Shown here: one piece after another, positions 55,854-63,329 of the stretch
Layout of the letters: the number at the start of each line of letters is the position of its first letter
Numbering within the stretch: the first letter of the stretch is position 1
Assembly: GCA_016125275.1 (NCBI GenBank)
Contig: WGMB01000006.1
Location: 62,001-126,000, forward strand
Source: Acidobacteriota bacterium
Lineage (GTDB): Bacteria; Acidobacteriota; Terriglobia; Bryobacterales; UBA6623
Reading direction: 5' to 3'
Length of the DNA: 64,000 nucleotides
Position numbers and translations under genes: made by a program
The notes under the pieces: model-generated
Told to the model about the DNA's origin: nothing
What the model saw: only the letters and a program-made list of their open reading frames with translations
Databases searched by the model: none

Positions 55854-56192
55854 ATGGAGATCAACGTCAAGCGCGACGGCGCCCGCTCGATCGTCTACGT
55901 CACAGGCGATATCGATCTGTACACCTCGCCGCAACTGCGCGAGACGGTGCTTGACCTTTTTCAACGACGCAACCAGCAGCGCGTCGTGCTGAATCTCTCC
56001 GAGGTTCACTACATCGACAGCTCCGGCATCGCGAGCTTGGTCGAAGGTTTGCAGGAAGCCAAGAAGCTGCACGCCCGGTTCATTCTGGTTGGGTTGAACG
56101 AGGCGCCGCGCCACGTGCTCGAGCTCACGCGCCTGCTCAACGTGTTCGAGATCGCCGCCTCCGAAGAGGAAGCCACGGCGGCGGACGCCTAA
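55854..56192 (+). CDS. STAS-domain anti-sigma factor antagonist (possible MlaB)
   Basis: The 112-residue STAS protein has the phosphorylation loop VHYIDSSGIASL, with Ser56/Ser57 at the site used in RsbV and SpoIIAA. It should be a substrate of the RsbW-like kinase directly upstream. It is also in the position of MlaB, the STAS protein of Mla lipid transporters, since mlaE begins 19 nt downstream. Either role, or both, is possible. Standard MlaB does not need a phosphorylatable Ser. Confidence 0.9.
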   Translation: MEINVKRDGARSIVYVTGDIDLYTSPQLRETVLDLFQRRNQQRVVLNLSEVHYIDSSGIASLVEGLQEAKKLHARFILVGLNEAPRHVLELTRLLNVFEIAASEEEATAADA

Positions 56193-56211
56193 GGGCTCGG
56201 ACCGCGCACGC

Positions 56212-57009
56212 ATGAGATTTCTGGAATCCGTCGGCAACTCGGCGATCGAGAAGATCGAGTACGTGGGCGGTCTTTCGATCCAGCTCTGGCGGGGCTGGCT
56301 GGCGTCCTGGCGGGTCAATCCGTTCACTGGGAGCCGCCTCCGCTGGCGATCCACGATCGACCACATGGCGGTCGTCGGCGTCCACGCTCTGCCGGTGGTC
56401 TGCCTGATCGCTGGCGCGACGGGGCTGATCCTGGCCTTCCAGGGCGGCGCGGAGCTGCGGCGCTTCGGCGCGCTGCAGTTCGTCATCAACCTGGTGGGCG
56501 TCTCGATGACACGCGAGTTGGGCCCACTGATGACGGCCATCGTGGTGATCGGCCGCTCAGGGTCATCCTTCTCGGCAGAGATCGGCACGATGGTGGTGAC
56601 GGAAGAGGTTGACGCCTTGCGCACCATGGCGCTCGATCCCATCGAGTTTCTCTTGGCGCCCAAGTACGTGGCGATGATGGTGATGCTGCCGTGCCTGACG
56701 ATCGCGGCAGTGGCTTCGGGCATCCTCGCCGGCGGCATCTTCACCTACTTCACGATGGGGATGTCGCTGCAAGTCTACCTGCGGGCAACGCTGGACGTGC
56801 TGGTGCTGCGCGACATCGTCACGAGCATGATCAAGGCCGTTGGCTTTGGCACGATCATCGTGCACGTGGGCTGCTTCGAGGGCTTTCATGTCTCCGGCGG
56901 CCCGATCGGCGTCGGCCAGTCGACAACGGCTGCGGTGGTCAAGTCGATCTTTCTGGTCGTTCTGGCGGATCTCCTCTTTACGGCGTTCTTCTACCTGTTC
57001 TGGAGATGA
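56212..57009 (+). CDS. mlaE: MlaE-family ABC lipid transporter permease
   Basis: The 265-residue inner-membrane permease has about 5-6 hydrophobic segments. FQGGAELRRFGALQFV and ELGPLMTAIVVIGRSGSSFSAEIGTMVVTEEVDAL are the MlaE/YrbE signature. It works with MlaF and the MCE protein MlaD to move phospholipid between inner and outer membrane. It overlaps mlaF as ATGA and is 19 nt after the STAS gene. Confidence 0.95.
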   Translation: MRFLESVGNSAIEKIEYVGGLSIQLWRGWLASWRVNPFTGSRLRWRSTIDHMAVVGVHALPVVCLIAGATGLILAFQGGAELRRFGALQFVINLVGVSMTRELGPLMTAIVVIGRSGSSFSAEIGTMVVTEEVDALRTMALDPIEFLLAPKYVAMMVMLPCLTIAAVASGILAGGIFTYFTMGMSLQVYLRATLDVLVLRDIVTSMIKAVGFGTIIVHVGCFEGFHVSGGPIGVGQSTTAAVVKSIFLVVLADLLFTAFFYLFWR

Positions 57010-57833
57010 GCAAGGAAGTCCACCCCGCGCTCCGGAAGCGCCTGCGGGCCGACGGCGTGGCGCCGCTGATCTCCGTGCAGGACCTCGTGGTGCGCTATGG
57101 CGACAAGGAGGTCCTCAAGTCCGTCAACCTCGACATCTACCCGGGAGAGACCATGGTCATCCTCGGCGCCAGCGGTTCGGGGAAGAGTACGCTGCTGCGG
57201 CACCTCGAGGCGTTGGCGCGGCCGACCTCAGGGCACATCTATATCAAGGGTGTCGACGTGGCGACGTGTACGAACGAGGAGCTCCAGCGTGTCCGCCGCA
57301 TCATGGGCGTCTCGTTCCAGAGCGCCGCGATGTTCAACTCCATGACGGTGGGGGACAACGTCGCCCTGCCCCTGCGCGAGCACACCAAGCTGGCCGAGCC
57401 GACCATCAAGCTGATGACGCAGATGAAGCTCTCGCAGGTCGGGCTGGAAGGCGCCGAGAACCTGTTTCCGGCGCAGCTCTCCGGCGGCATGAAGAAGCGC
57501 GCTTCGGTGGCGAGGGCCTTGGCGATGGACCCGGAGATCCTGGTCTTCGACGAGCCGTCGGCAGGCCTCGACCCCATCATCGGCGCGGGCATCGACCAGC
57601 TCATCCTGCATCTCAAGCAGGCTTTCAAGATGACCATCGTGGTCGTCACGCACGAGATGGCCAGCGCCTTCCTGATCGCGGACCGGATGTGCATGCTGCA
57701 TCAGGGCAAGATCATCGCCATCGGCACGGTGGAGGAGATCAAGCGCCACGAGCACCCTCGCGTTCGGCAGTTTCTGCAGCGGATCCCCGACGAGCCGGGC
57801 TCCGCCGACGCGAACTATCTGACGGGTCTCTGA
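57006..57833 (+). CDS. mlaF: MlaF-family ABC ATP-binding protein
   Basis: The 275-residue ATPase has Walker A GASGSGKST, Q loop FQSAAMFNSMTV, signature LSGGMKKRASVARAL, Walker B ILVFDEPSAGLDP and switch His in VVTHEM. The SGGMKKR form of the signature is typical of MlaF. ATG 57006 overlaps the mlaE stop; the longer open frame is inside mlaE. It is coupled with the permease and MlaD genes. Confidence 0.95.
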   Translation: MSKEVHPALRKRLRADGVAPLISVQDLVVRYGDKEVLKSVNLDIYPGETMVILGASGSGKSTLLRHLEALARPTSGHIYIKGVDVATCTNEELQRVRRIMGVSFQSAAMFNSMTVGDNVALPLREHTKLAEPTIKLMTQMKLSQVGLEGAENLFPAQLSGGMKKRASVARALAMDPEILVFDEPSAGLDPIIGAGIDQLILHLKQAFKMTIVVVTHEMASAFLIADRMCMLHQGKIIAIGTVEEIKRHEHPRVRQFLQRIPDEPGSADANYLTGL

Positions 57834-57869
57834 GTCGCGCATGGAGCGCTGGTATGCTGGAGGCGTTGA

Positions 57870-58853
57870 ATGAGTAACGAAGCCAAGGTCGGGCTCTTCG
57901 TGGTGGTCGCCCTGGCGATCTTCGTCGTGACGTTCCTGTCGGTCGCCACGATCCAGCTTTCCGGCAACAAGGTTCCCTACAAGGCTCATTTCAAGTTCGC
58001 CGGCGGCCTCGACGGCGGCAAGCTGGTGCGCTTCGGCGGCCTCAAGGCGGGCGTCATCACCGACGTGGGCCCGTCGCCCGACGATCCGACCATGGCCGAG
58101 GTCCGCTTCGAGCTGCGCGAGGACGTGCCGATCAACGCCGATTCGATCGCCTCGATCTCCAGCCTCAACGCGCTGGGCGACAACTACTTGGAGATTTCGC
58201 CCGGCTCCAAGGACGCCGCGCGGGTTCCGCCCGGCGGACTGGTGAAGTCCGAGGAGGCGATCACCTTCAGCGATATCACCAAGAAGGTGGCCGGCGTGAC
58301 CGACACGGCCCAGGAGCTGATGGTTGACGTCAAGGGCGACATCGAGCTGATGATCGCCGACCTGCGCGACCTCACCCACAACCTGCAGGAGCTGACCAAC
58401 GAGGAGAACCAGCGCAACGTCGCCGGTCTGCTGCGCAACGCCAACGAGATGGTCGAGACGCAGGCGCCGAAGATCGACCAGATCACCGATCAGATCGCCG
58501 CCCTGCTGACCAAGGTGGACGCCACCGTGGACGACCTCCGCAAGGTCGCCCAGACCGCCGACAAGACCGTCTCCAACGTCGACCAGACGGTGACGGAGAT
58601 CCGCGAGCCGATCAAGAAGGATCTGGCCGAGCTCGAGGAGACGCTCGCCGAGGCCCGCCTGATGGTGGAGGACCTGCGGTCGCTGGTCGCGGTGAACAGC
58701 GGGGACATCAACGAGACGATCGAGAACTTCCGAGCGACTTCGGAGAACCTCGAACAGTTCAGCGACGAGATTCGCCAGCGTCCCTGGAGTCTGTTGCGGA
58801 CCAAACCCAAGGCCGATCGCCAAGTGCCCGTGGGCGCCGGTGCGGCGAAGTAG
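57870..58853 (+). CDS. mlaD: MlaD-family MCE protein
   Basis: The 327-residue protein has one N-terminal membrane anchor (residues 6-30), then an MCE domain (about 38-120, YKAHFKFAGGLDGGKLVRFGGLKAGVI). A long amphipathic, probably coiled helix follows (about 135-300, heptads such as LTKVDATVDDLRKVAQTADKTVSNV). It forms the periplasmic hexameric ring that receives lipid from MlaE. The helical extension is much longer than in E. coli MlaD and may form a tube as in PqiB or LetB. TATGCT and GGAGG precede its ATG. Confidence 0.93.
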   Translation: MSNEAKVGLFVVVALAIFVVTFLSVATIQLSGNKVPYKAHFKFAGGLDGGKLVRFGGLKAGVITDVGPSPDDPTMAEVRFELREDVPINADSIASISSLNALGDNYLEISPGSKDAARVPPGGLVKSEEAITFSDITKKVAGVTDTAQELMVDVKGDIELMIADLRDLTHNLQELTNEENQRNVAGLLRNANEMVETQAPKIDQITDQIAALLTKVDATVDDLRKVAQTADKTVSNVDQTVTEIREPIKKDLAELEETLAEARLMVEDLRSLVAVNSGDINETIENFRATSENLEQFSDEIRQRPWSLLRTKPKADRQVPVGAGAAK

Positions 58854-58868
58854 CTCAGGAGTTTTCCG

Positions 58869-59396
58869 ATGCGCATGATGGCCTGCATGCTGCTGACCGC
58901 CGCCTGCCTCCTGGCGGAAGAGCCTCGCTTCACCCCGGACAACCAGATGCTGCGGCCCGAGGGCTACCGCGAATGGGTGTTCGTGGGCTCGTCGCTGGGC
59001 ATGAGCTACAACGAAGGCGCCGCATCCAGCTCCCGCAAGCAGGACTACCACGTGGTGTTTCTGGAGCCGAAGGCCTGGAGGGAGTATCAGAAGACGGGCA
59101 AGTTCCCCGAAGGAACCGTCCTGATGATGGAAGTGTACTCGGCCGGCCAGCGCGAATCGATCAATCGGGCCGGCAGCTTTGCGGACAAATTCTTGCGGGT
59201 GGAGGCGGCCGTCAAGGACTCCAAGCGCTTCGACGGCGCCTGGGCCTACTTCGACTTTGGCGGCCCGGCGGCCGAAGGCGGCCTGAAGGAGCGTTCGACG
59301 GCGTTTGCCAAGGAACGCTGCTGGGCTTGCCACAACGAGCACGCCGAGACGGACAACGTCTTTACCCAGTTCTACCCCCGGCTCGGCGCCCGGTGA
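58869..59396 (+). CDS. Cytochrome P460 family protein
   Basis: The 175-residue protein has a short signal peptide (MLLTAACLLA, cut near residue 16) and the conserved P460 body (GYREWVFVGSSLGMSYN and GTVLMMEVYSA). Near its end is the heme motif CWACH (Cys151, Cys154, His155), followed by AETDNVFTQFYP. P460 cytochromes oxidise hydroxylamine or nitric-oxide-like compounds in some organisms. In Acidobacteria the role is usually unknown. It lies 15 nt after mlaD and overlaps the kinase gene as GTGA, so it may be co-transcribed with both. Confidence 0.9.
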   Translation: MRMMACMLLTAACLLAEEPRFTPDNQMLRPEGYREWVFVGSSLGMSYNEGAASSSRKQDYHVVFLEPKAWREYQKTGKFPEGTVLMMEVYSAGQRESINRAGSFADKFLRVEAAVKDSKRFDGAWAYFDFGGPAAEGGLKERSTAFAKERCWACHNEHAETDNVFTQFYPRLGAR

Positions 59397-60397
59397 GCGG
59401 CTTCGTCCTGAGCGCGACCACGGCGCCGGAGCTCCTGACCCGTCGCGGGATCGCCGGCCCTTTTGCATGCCGCGAGCTGGGGGGAGGTGTCTCGAACGTC
59501 GTCGTGCTGGTCGAGTCCCCGGCCGGCCCCTTTGTCCTGAAACAGGCCCTGCCGCAGTTACGCGTGCGCGACGAATGGCTGGCGGACCGCAACCGCATCT
59601 TTCGCGAGCGTGACGGCCTGCTGGCCGCTGCGAGCCTGCTGCCGGCCGGCTGGATTCCGAAGGTGCTGTGGAGCGCCGACGAGGATTACCTCTTCGCAAT
59701 GGAGGCCTTCTCTCCCGAGGCCGAGTCCTGGAAGGACGAGCTGCTGCGGGGCGAGACCAGCGCCGAAAAGGCCCGCCAGGCCGGCTTGGCGTTGGGACTA
59801 ACGGTGCGTGGCTCCTGGCGGAACCCCGAGTTGGAGCGCCAGTTCGGTGATCAGCGGGCGTTCGATCAGCTCCGCACCGATCCCTACTACCGCACCATCG
59901 CCCGCCGCCATCCGGCTATCGCCGACGCCGTAGGGGAGTGGGTCGAGGCCGTTACGCCGCTACGGCTGGCGCTGACGCATGGCGACTGGAGCCCCAAGAA
60001 CATGGTCTCGCTCGGCGAGCGGCTGCTGTTCATCGACTACGAGTGCATCCACTTCGGCGACCCTTCCTACGATGCGGCCTTTGCCCTCAACCACTTGATC
60101 CTCAAGGGCGTCCACCGCTCCCAGCAGCAAGCCGAATACCACCATCTAGCGCGAGTCTTCCTGACCTGGACGCTGGCCGTGCTGCCCGCCGAAGCCTTGC
60201 CGCGCTTCGAGTCGGCAGCGATGAGGCACCTGGCCTTCCTGTTGTTGGCGCGCATCGACGGGAAGTCGCCGGCCGAGTATCTCCGGGATGAAGCGGTTCG
60301 CGACCGGCTGCGGCGGACAGCGCTACAACTGATCGCCGACCGGCCCTCGACGCTGGAGGGAGTCTTGGCGACGGTCGAGCGTTTTCAGGCAAGCTAG
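59393..60397 (+). CDS. Aminoglycoside phosphotransferase-family small-molecule kinase
   Basis: The 334-residue kinase shows the Brenner motif LTHGDWSPKNM with catalytic Asp198 and the metal-binding Asp215 in FIDYECIHFGDPSYDAA. The N-lobe has GGGVSNVVVLVE and the Lys of LKQALP. The sequence resembles methylthioribose kinase-like and homoserine kinase-like proteins more than true drug-resistance enzymes. It starts at GTG 59393 overlapping the cytochrome stop, and is followed 8 nt later by an enolase-like gene, so it may phosphorylate a small hydroxy acid or sugar. Confidence 0.85.
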   Translation: MSGFVLSATTAPELLTRRGIAGPFACRELGGGVSNVVVLVESPAGPFVLKQALPQLRVRDEWLADRNRIFRERDGLLAAASLLPAGWIPKVLWSADEDYLFAMEAFSPEAESWKDELLRGETSAEKARQAGLALGLTVRGSWRNPELERQFGDQRAFDQLRTDPYYRTIARRHPAIADAVGEWVEAVTPLRLALTHGDWSPKNMVSLGERLLFIDYECIHFGDPSYDAAFALNHLILKGVHRSQQQAEYHHLARVFLTWTLAVLPAEALPRFESAAMRHLAFLLLARIDGKSPAEYLRDEAVRDRLRRTALQLIADRPSTLEGVLATVERFQAS

Positions 60398-60405
60398 AGG
60401 GTCGC

Positions 60406-61704
60406 ATGTCGTCCCGCATCCGCTCCGTAGACGCTTGGCAGATCCTGGATTCCCGGGGCAATCCTACGCTCGAGGTCGAGATCGGCCTCGAAAGCGGCGT
60501 CGTGGGCTCCTTCCAAGTCCCCTCGGGGGCCTCGACAGGCCGCCATGAGGCCGTGGAGCTGCGCGACGGAGCGGGCGGACGCTATCGCGGCAAGTCCGTG
60601 CTGCGCGCTGTGGAGAATGTGCGGACTGAGATCGCCGCGGCGCTGATCGGACTGCCCGCGGACGACCAGGCGTTGGTCGACCGGACGCTGATCGAGCTCG
60701 ACGGCACGGCCCAGAAGGCTCGGCTCGGAGCCAACGCCACCTTGGGAGCTTCAGGCGCGGTCGCCCGGGCGGCGGCGCGGCAGACCGGCGTCCCGCTGTG
60801 GCGCTATCTGGCCGGCGACCGGCCGGCCGCCCTGCCCGTGCCGATGGTCAACATCCTCTCCGGCGGCCTCCACGCCGGGCGGCAGATCGAGTTCCAAGAC
60901 TTCTTGGCCGTTCCGCACGGCTTCTTCTCGTTCGCGGAGGCGATCGAGGCCATTGCGCTGACCCATCGAGCCATGGGCGAGTTGCTGGGCGAGCAAGGCT
61001 TCGAGCTGACCGGCGTGGCTGACGAGGGCGGCTTCGGGCCCCGGCTGCAGTCGAATCGGCAGGCGTTGGACCTGCTGCTGACGGCCATCGAACGCGCCGG
61101 CTTCGAGCCGGGCGAGCAGATCTCGGTAGCCATCGATGTCGCCTCCAGCCACTTTCACCGCGACGGCGGCTACGACCTGCGCAGCGAGAATCGCTGGCTG
61201 AGCGAAGACGAGATGATCGACTTGCTGGCGGAATGGACCGGCCGTGCGCCGGTTTTGTCGATCGAGGACGGGCTGGCTGAGGACGCCTGGGACGGGTGGC
61301 GCAAGCTGACCGATCGGCTCGGCGACCGCTGCCGGCTGATTGGCGACGACTTCTTCGTCACCAACCCGGAACGCCTGGAGCGCGGCATCGAAGCCGGCGC
61401 CGGCAACGCGGTGCTGGTGAAGATGAACCAGATCGGCACGCTCACCGAGACATTCCGCGTGATCGACAGGGCCCGCGAAGCCGGCTTCACGGCGGTGATC
61501 TCGGCGCGGTCGGGGGAGACGGAGGACGACTTTCTGGCCGATCTCGCCGTGGCCAGCGGAGCCGGCCAGATCAAGGTCGGCTCGGTGACACGTTCCGAGC
61601 GGCTGTCGAAGTACAACCGCTTGCTGGCGCTGGAAGCCCGCACCGCCCGGACCGGCGAAGGCCCGGGGAATTTCGAGGTTTCCCGGCGCCTGATGCTGGG
61701 CTAG
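60406..61704 (+). CDS. Divergent enolase-superfamily protein (enolase paralogue)
   Basis: The 432-residue protein aligns with enolase end to end: SRGNPTLEVEI, VPSGASTG, ADEGGFGP (Glu207), the metal ligands in AIDVASS, SIEDGL and IGDD, KMNQIGT (Lys339) and GQIKVGS (Lys390). Two active-site residues differ. The SHRSGETED motif reads SARSGETED (Ala367 in place of His), and the conserved QEF reads QDF (Asp165 in place of Glu). A standard enolase is expected elsewhere in the genome. The reaction may be a related dehydration of another phosphorylated acid. It is downstream of the APH-type kinase. Confidence 0.88.
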   Translation: MSSRIRSVDAWQILDSRGNPTLEVEIGLESGVVGSFQVPSGASTGRHEAVELRDGAGGRYRGKSVLRAVENVRTEIAAALIGLPADDQALVDRTLIELDGTAQKARLGANATLGASGAVARAAARQTGVPLWRYLAGDRPAALPVPMVNILSGGLHAGRQIEFQDFLAVPHGFFSFAEAIEAIALTHRAMGELLGEQGFELTGVADEGGFGPRLQSNRQALDLLLTAIERAGFEPGEQISVAIDVASSHFHRDGGYDLRSENRWLSEDEMIDLLAEWTGRAPVLSIEDGLAEDAWDGWRKLTDRLGDRCRLIGDDFFVTNPERLERGIEAGAGNAVLVKMNQIGTLTETFRVIDRAREAGFTAVISARSGETEDDFLADLAVASGAGQIKVGSVTRSERLSKYNRLLALEARTARTGEGPGNFEVSRRLMLG

Positions 61705-62189
61705 AAGAGGCCCTGACAAAAGGCCGCCAGCAACCCCGCCGCCCCGGCGGTGACGAACAACATCCCCAGGCAGCCGCTCTTGGCGGCGGCGTTCGCCGGA
61801 GCGCCCGCGATTCGCGCGGGGACGGCCGTCCTGGCCTCGGGCGAGTCAGCCGCGATCGCCCGCGCCGTGGCTCCGGCCGCCCGGATCCGCCTAGCGGCAT
61901 CCTCGGCCCTCGCTTGGTCCACCCCGTCAAGGACCAGGGCGGGCGTCGACTCGACCAGCTCCTTGGAGTCCTTGAGTCCCAGCCCGGTGATCTCGCGGAC
62001 CGCCTTGATGACCTCGATTTTGCGGTCCCCGGTCCATTCCAGCACGACTGCGGCGGGGCCGCCCCGGGCCGGCGACGGGACCGCGCGGGATTCCGCGAGC
62101 CGCCGGCTGATGGCTTGGTGCTCCTCGACCGAGATCTCGCCCCGCGAGAGGCGGAGGTCGGCGATGTGCTGGGGGTTCTGGGGCTCCAT
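61701..62189 (-). CDS. SHOCT-like/L7-L12 C-terminal-domain membrane protein
   Basis: The 162-residue protein starts with a short segment like SHOCT (LRLSRGEISVEEHQAI, about residues 12-27). Residues 47-112 match the C-terminal domain of ribosomal protein L7/L12: KIEVIKAVREITGLGLKDSKELVE is nearly identical to it. A C-terminal hydrophobic segment (about 140-158) should anchor it in the membrane. This is not a ribosomal stalk protein. The L7/L12 domain may bind translation factors at the membrane. It is 17 nt downstream of trpD and its stop shares CTAG with the enolase gene. Confidence 0.8.
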   Translation of the reverse strand: MEPQNPQHIADLRLSRGEISVEEHQAISRRLAESRAVPSPARGGPAAVVLEWTGDRKIEVIKAVREITGLGLKDSKELVESTPALVLDGVDQARAEDAARRIRAAGATARAIAADSPEARTAVPARIAGAPANAAAKSGCLGMLFVTAGAAGLLAAFCQGLF

Positions 62190-62206
62190 GGCGTCGGCGA
62201 TGGCGG

Positions 62207-63244
62207 TCAGTCGGCGCGGTAGGACTGCGTGAGGGCCACGAAGCTTTCGAGCTTGGCCATAGCCGCCCCGCGGTCGATCGATTGCCGGGCCAGCGCCATG
62301 CCCTCGAGCAGATCCGCGGCGGCTCCGGAGGCCACCAGCGCCAGCGAGGCGTTGGCGCAGACGATGTCGCGCGCGGGCCCGTTGGAGCCCTCCAGGACCG
62401 CCCGCACGATGCTGGCGTTTTGGACGCGGTCTCCGCCCAGGAGCTGCCCGGGGAGGGCGCGGGGCAGGTCGAAATCGTCCGGGGTGATCTGGCGCGAGAA
62501 AGCCGCGCCGTCGCGCACTTCGGCGAGCTGCGTGGAGGTCGTGGTCGTGACCTCGTCGAGGCCATCGTCGCCGTGGACCACAAAGGCGCGCCGGACGCCG
62601 AGCCGGACCAGCGCTTGGGAGACCAGCGGCAGCAACCGCTCGTCGGCGACGCCCAGCACCTGAGCCCCCGCCCCGGCGGGGTTGGTGAGCGGGCCCAAGA
62701 TGTTGAAAACCGTACGGATCTTGAGGGCCTTGCGCACCGGTTGCACCGACCGCATCGCCGGGTGGATCAGCGGGGCGAACAGGAAGCCGAAGCCGACCTC
62801 GTCGATTGCCTCGGCGGCCTGCGCGGGCGTGAGCTGTACGTTTGCGCCGAGCTCTTCGAGTACGTCGGCCGAACCGCAGCGGCTGGTGATCGAGCGGTTG
62901 CCGTGTTTGGCCACCGGCACGCCCGCGCCGGCGACCACGAAAGCGCTGGCGGTGGAGATATTAAAGGACTTGACCGCGCCGCCGCCGGTGCCGCAGGTGT
63001 CTACCAACTGCTCCGGCCGCACGCTGACGGGCGCCACCGGGGCGGCGTGCGAGCGCATCGAGCGGGCGAAACCGACCACCTCGTCGACCGTCTCGCCCTT
63101 CATGCTCAAGGCCGTGAGCAGGCCGCCGATCAGCGCCGGTTCGGCTTCGCCTTCGAGGATTTCGTCGAGCGCTTCGGACGCCTCGGCCTCGGTCAGATCC
63201 TGTCTTGCGGCGGCTTTCTTCAGCGCGCCTTCGACTGCCGTCAT
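62207..63244 (-). CDS. trpD: Anthranilate phosphoribosyltransferase
   Basis: The 345-residue enzyme joins anthranilate with PRPP in tryptophan synthesis. It has DTCGTGGG, KSFNISTASAFVVAGAG, KHGNRSITSRCGSADVLEELG and NILGPLTNPA, plus a C-terminal HGDDGLDEVT segment. The start at ATG 63244 gives the usual N terminus. The other trp genes are not near it. Confidence 0.95.
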   Translation of the reverse strand: MTAVEGALKKAAARQDLTEAEASEALDEILEGEAEPALIGGLLTALSMKGETVDEVVGFARSMRSHAAPVAPVSVRPEQLVDTCGTGGGAVKSFNISTASAFVVAGAGVPVAKHGNRSITSRCGSADVLEELGANVQLTPAQAAEAIDEVGFGFLFAPLIHPAMRSVQPVRKALKIRTVFNILGPLTNPAGAGAQVLGVADERLLPLVSQALVRLGVRRAFVVHGDDGLDEVTTTTSTQLAEVRDGAAFSRQITPDDFDLPRALPGQLLGGDRVQNASIVRAVLEGSNGPARDIVCANASLALVASGAAADLLEGMALARQSIDRGAAMAKLESFVALTQSYRAD

Positions 63245-63271
63245 GGAAATTGCGTTCCCTCGAAACGATGC

Positions 63272-63279
63272 CTTATAGT
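63272..63279. promoter_or_regulatory. Overlapping divergent -10 elements between trpD and sucC
   Basis: CTTATAGT reads TATAAG on the minus strand (about 28 nt before trpD) and TATAGT on the plus strand (about 50 nt before sucC). The two genes could compete for one AT-rich site. Confidence 0.4.
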
Positions 63280-63329
63280 GGGTCTTCCGACTACGATCCG
63301 CCTCGATTGTAGCGTCACCGACCGATCCC

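Noticed and set aside
57228-59699. 823-codon open frame on the minus strand across mlaF, mlaD and the P460 gene
   Set aside because: It runs across three clear plus-strand genes and has no motif; its composition is that of reverse-complemented coding DNA.
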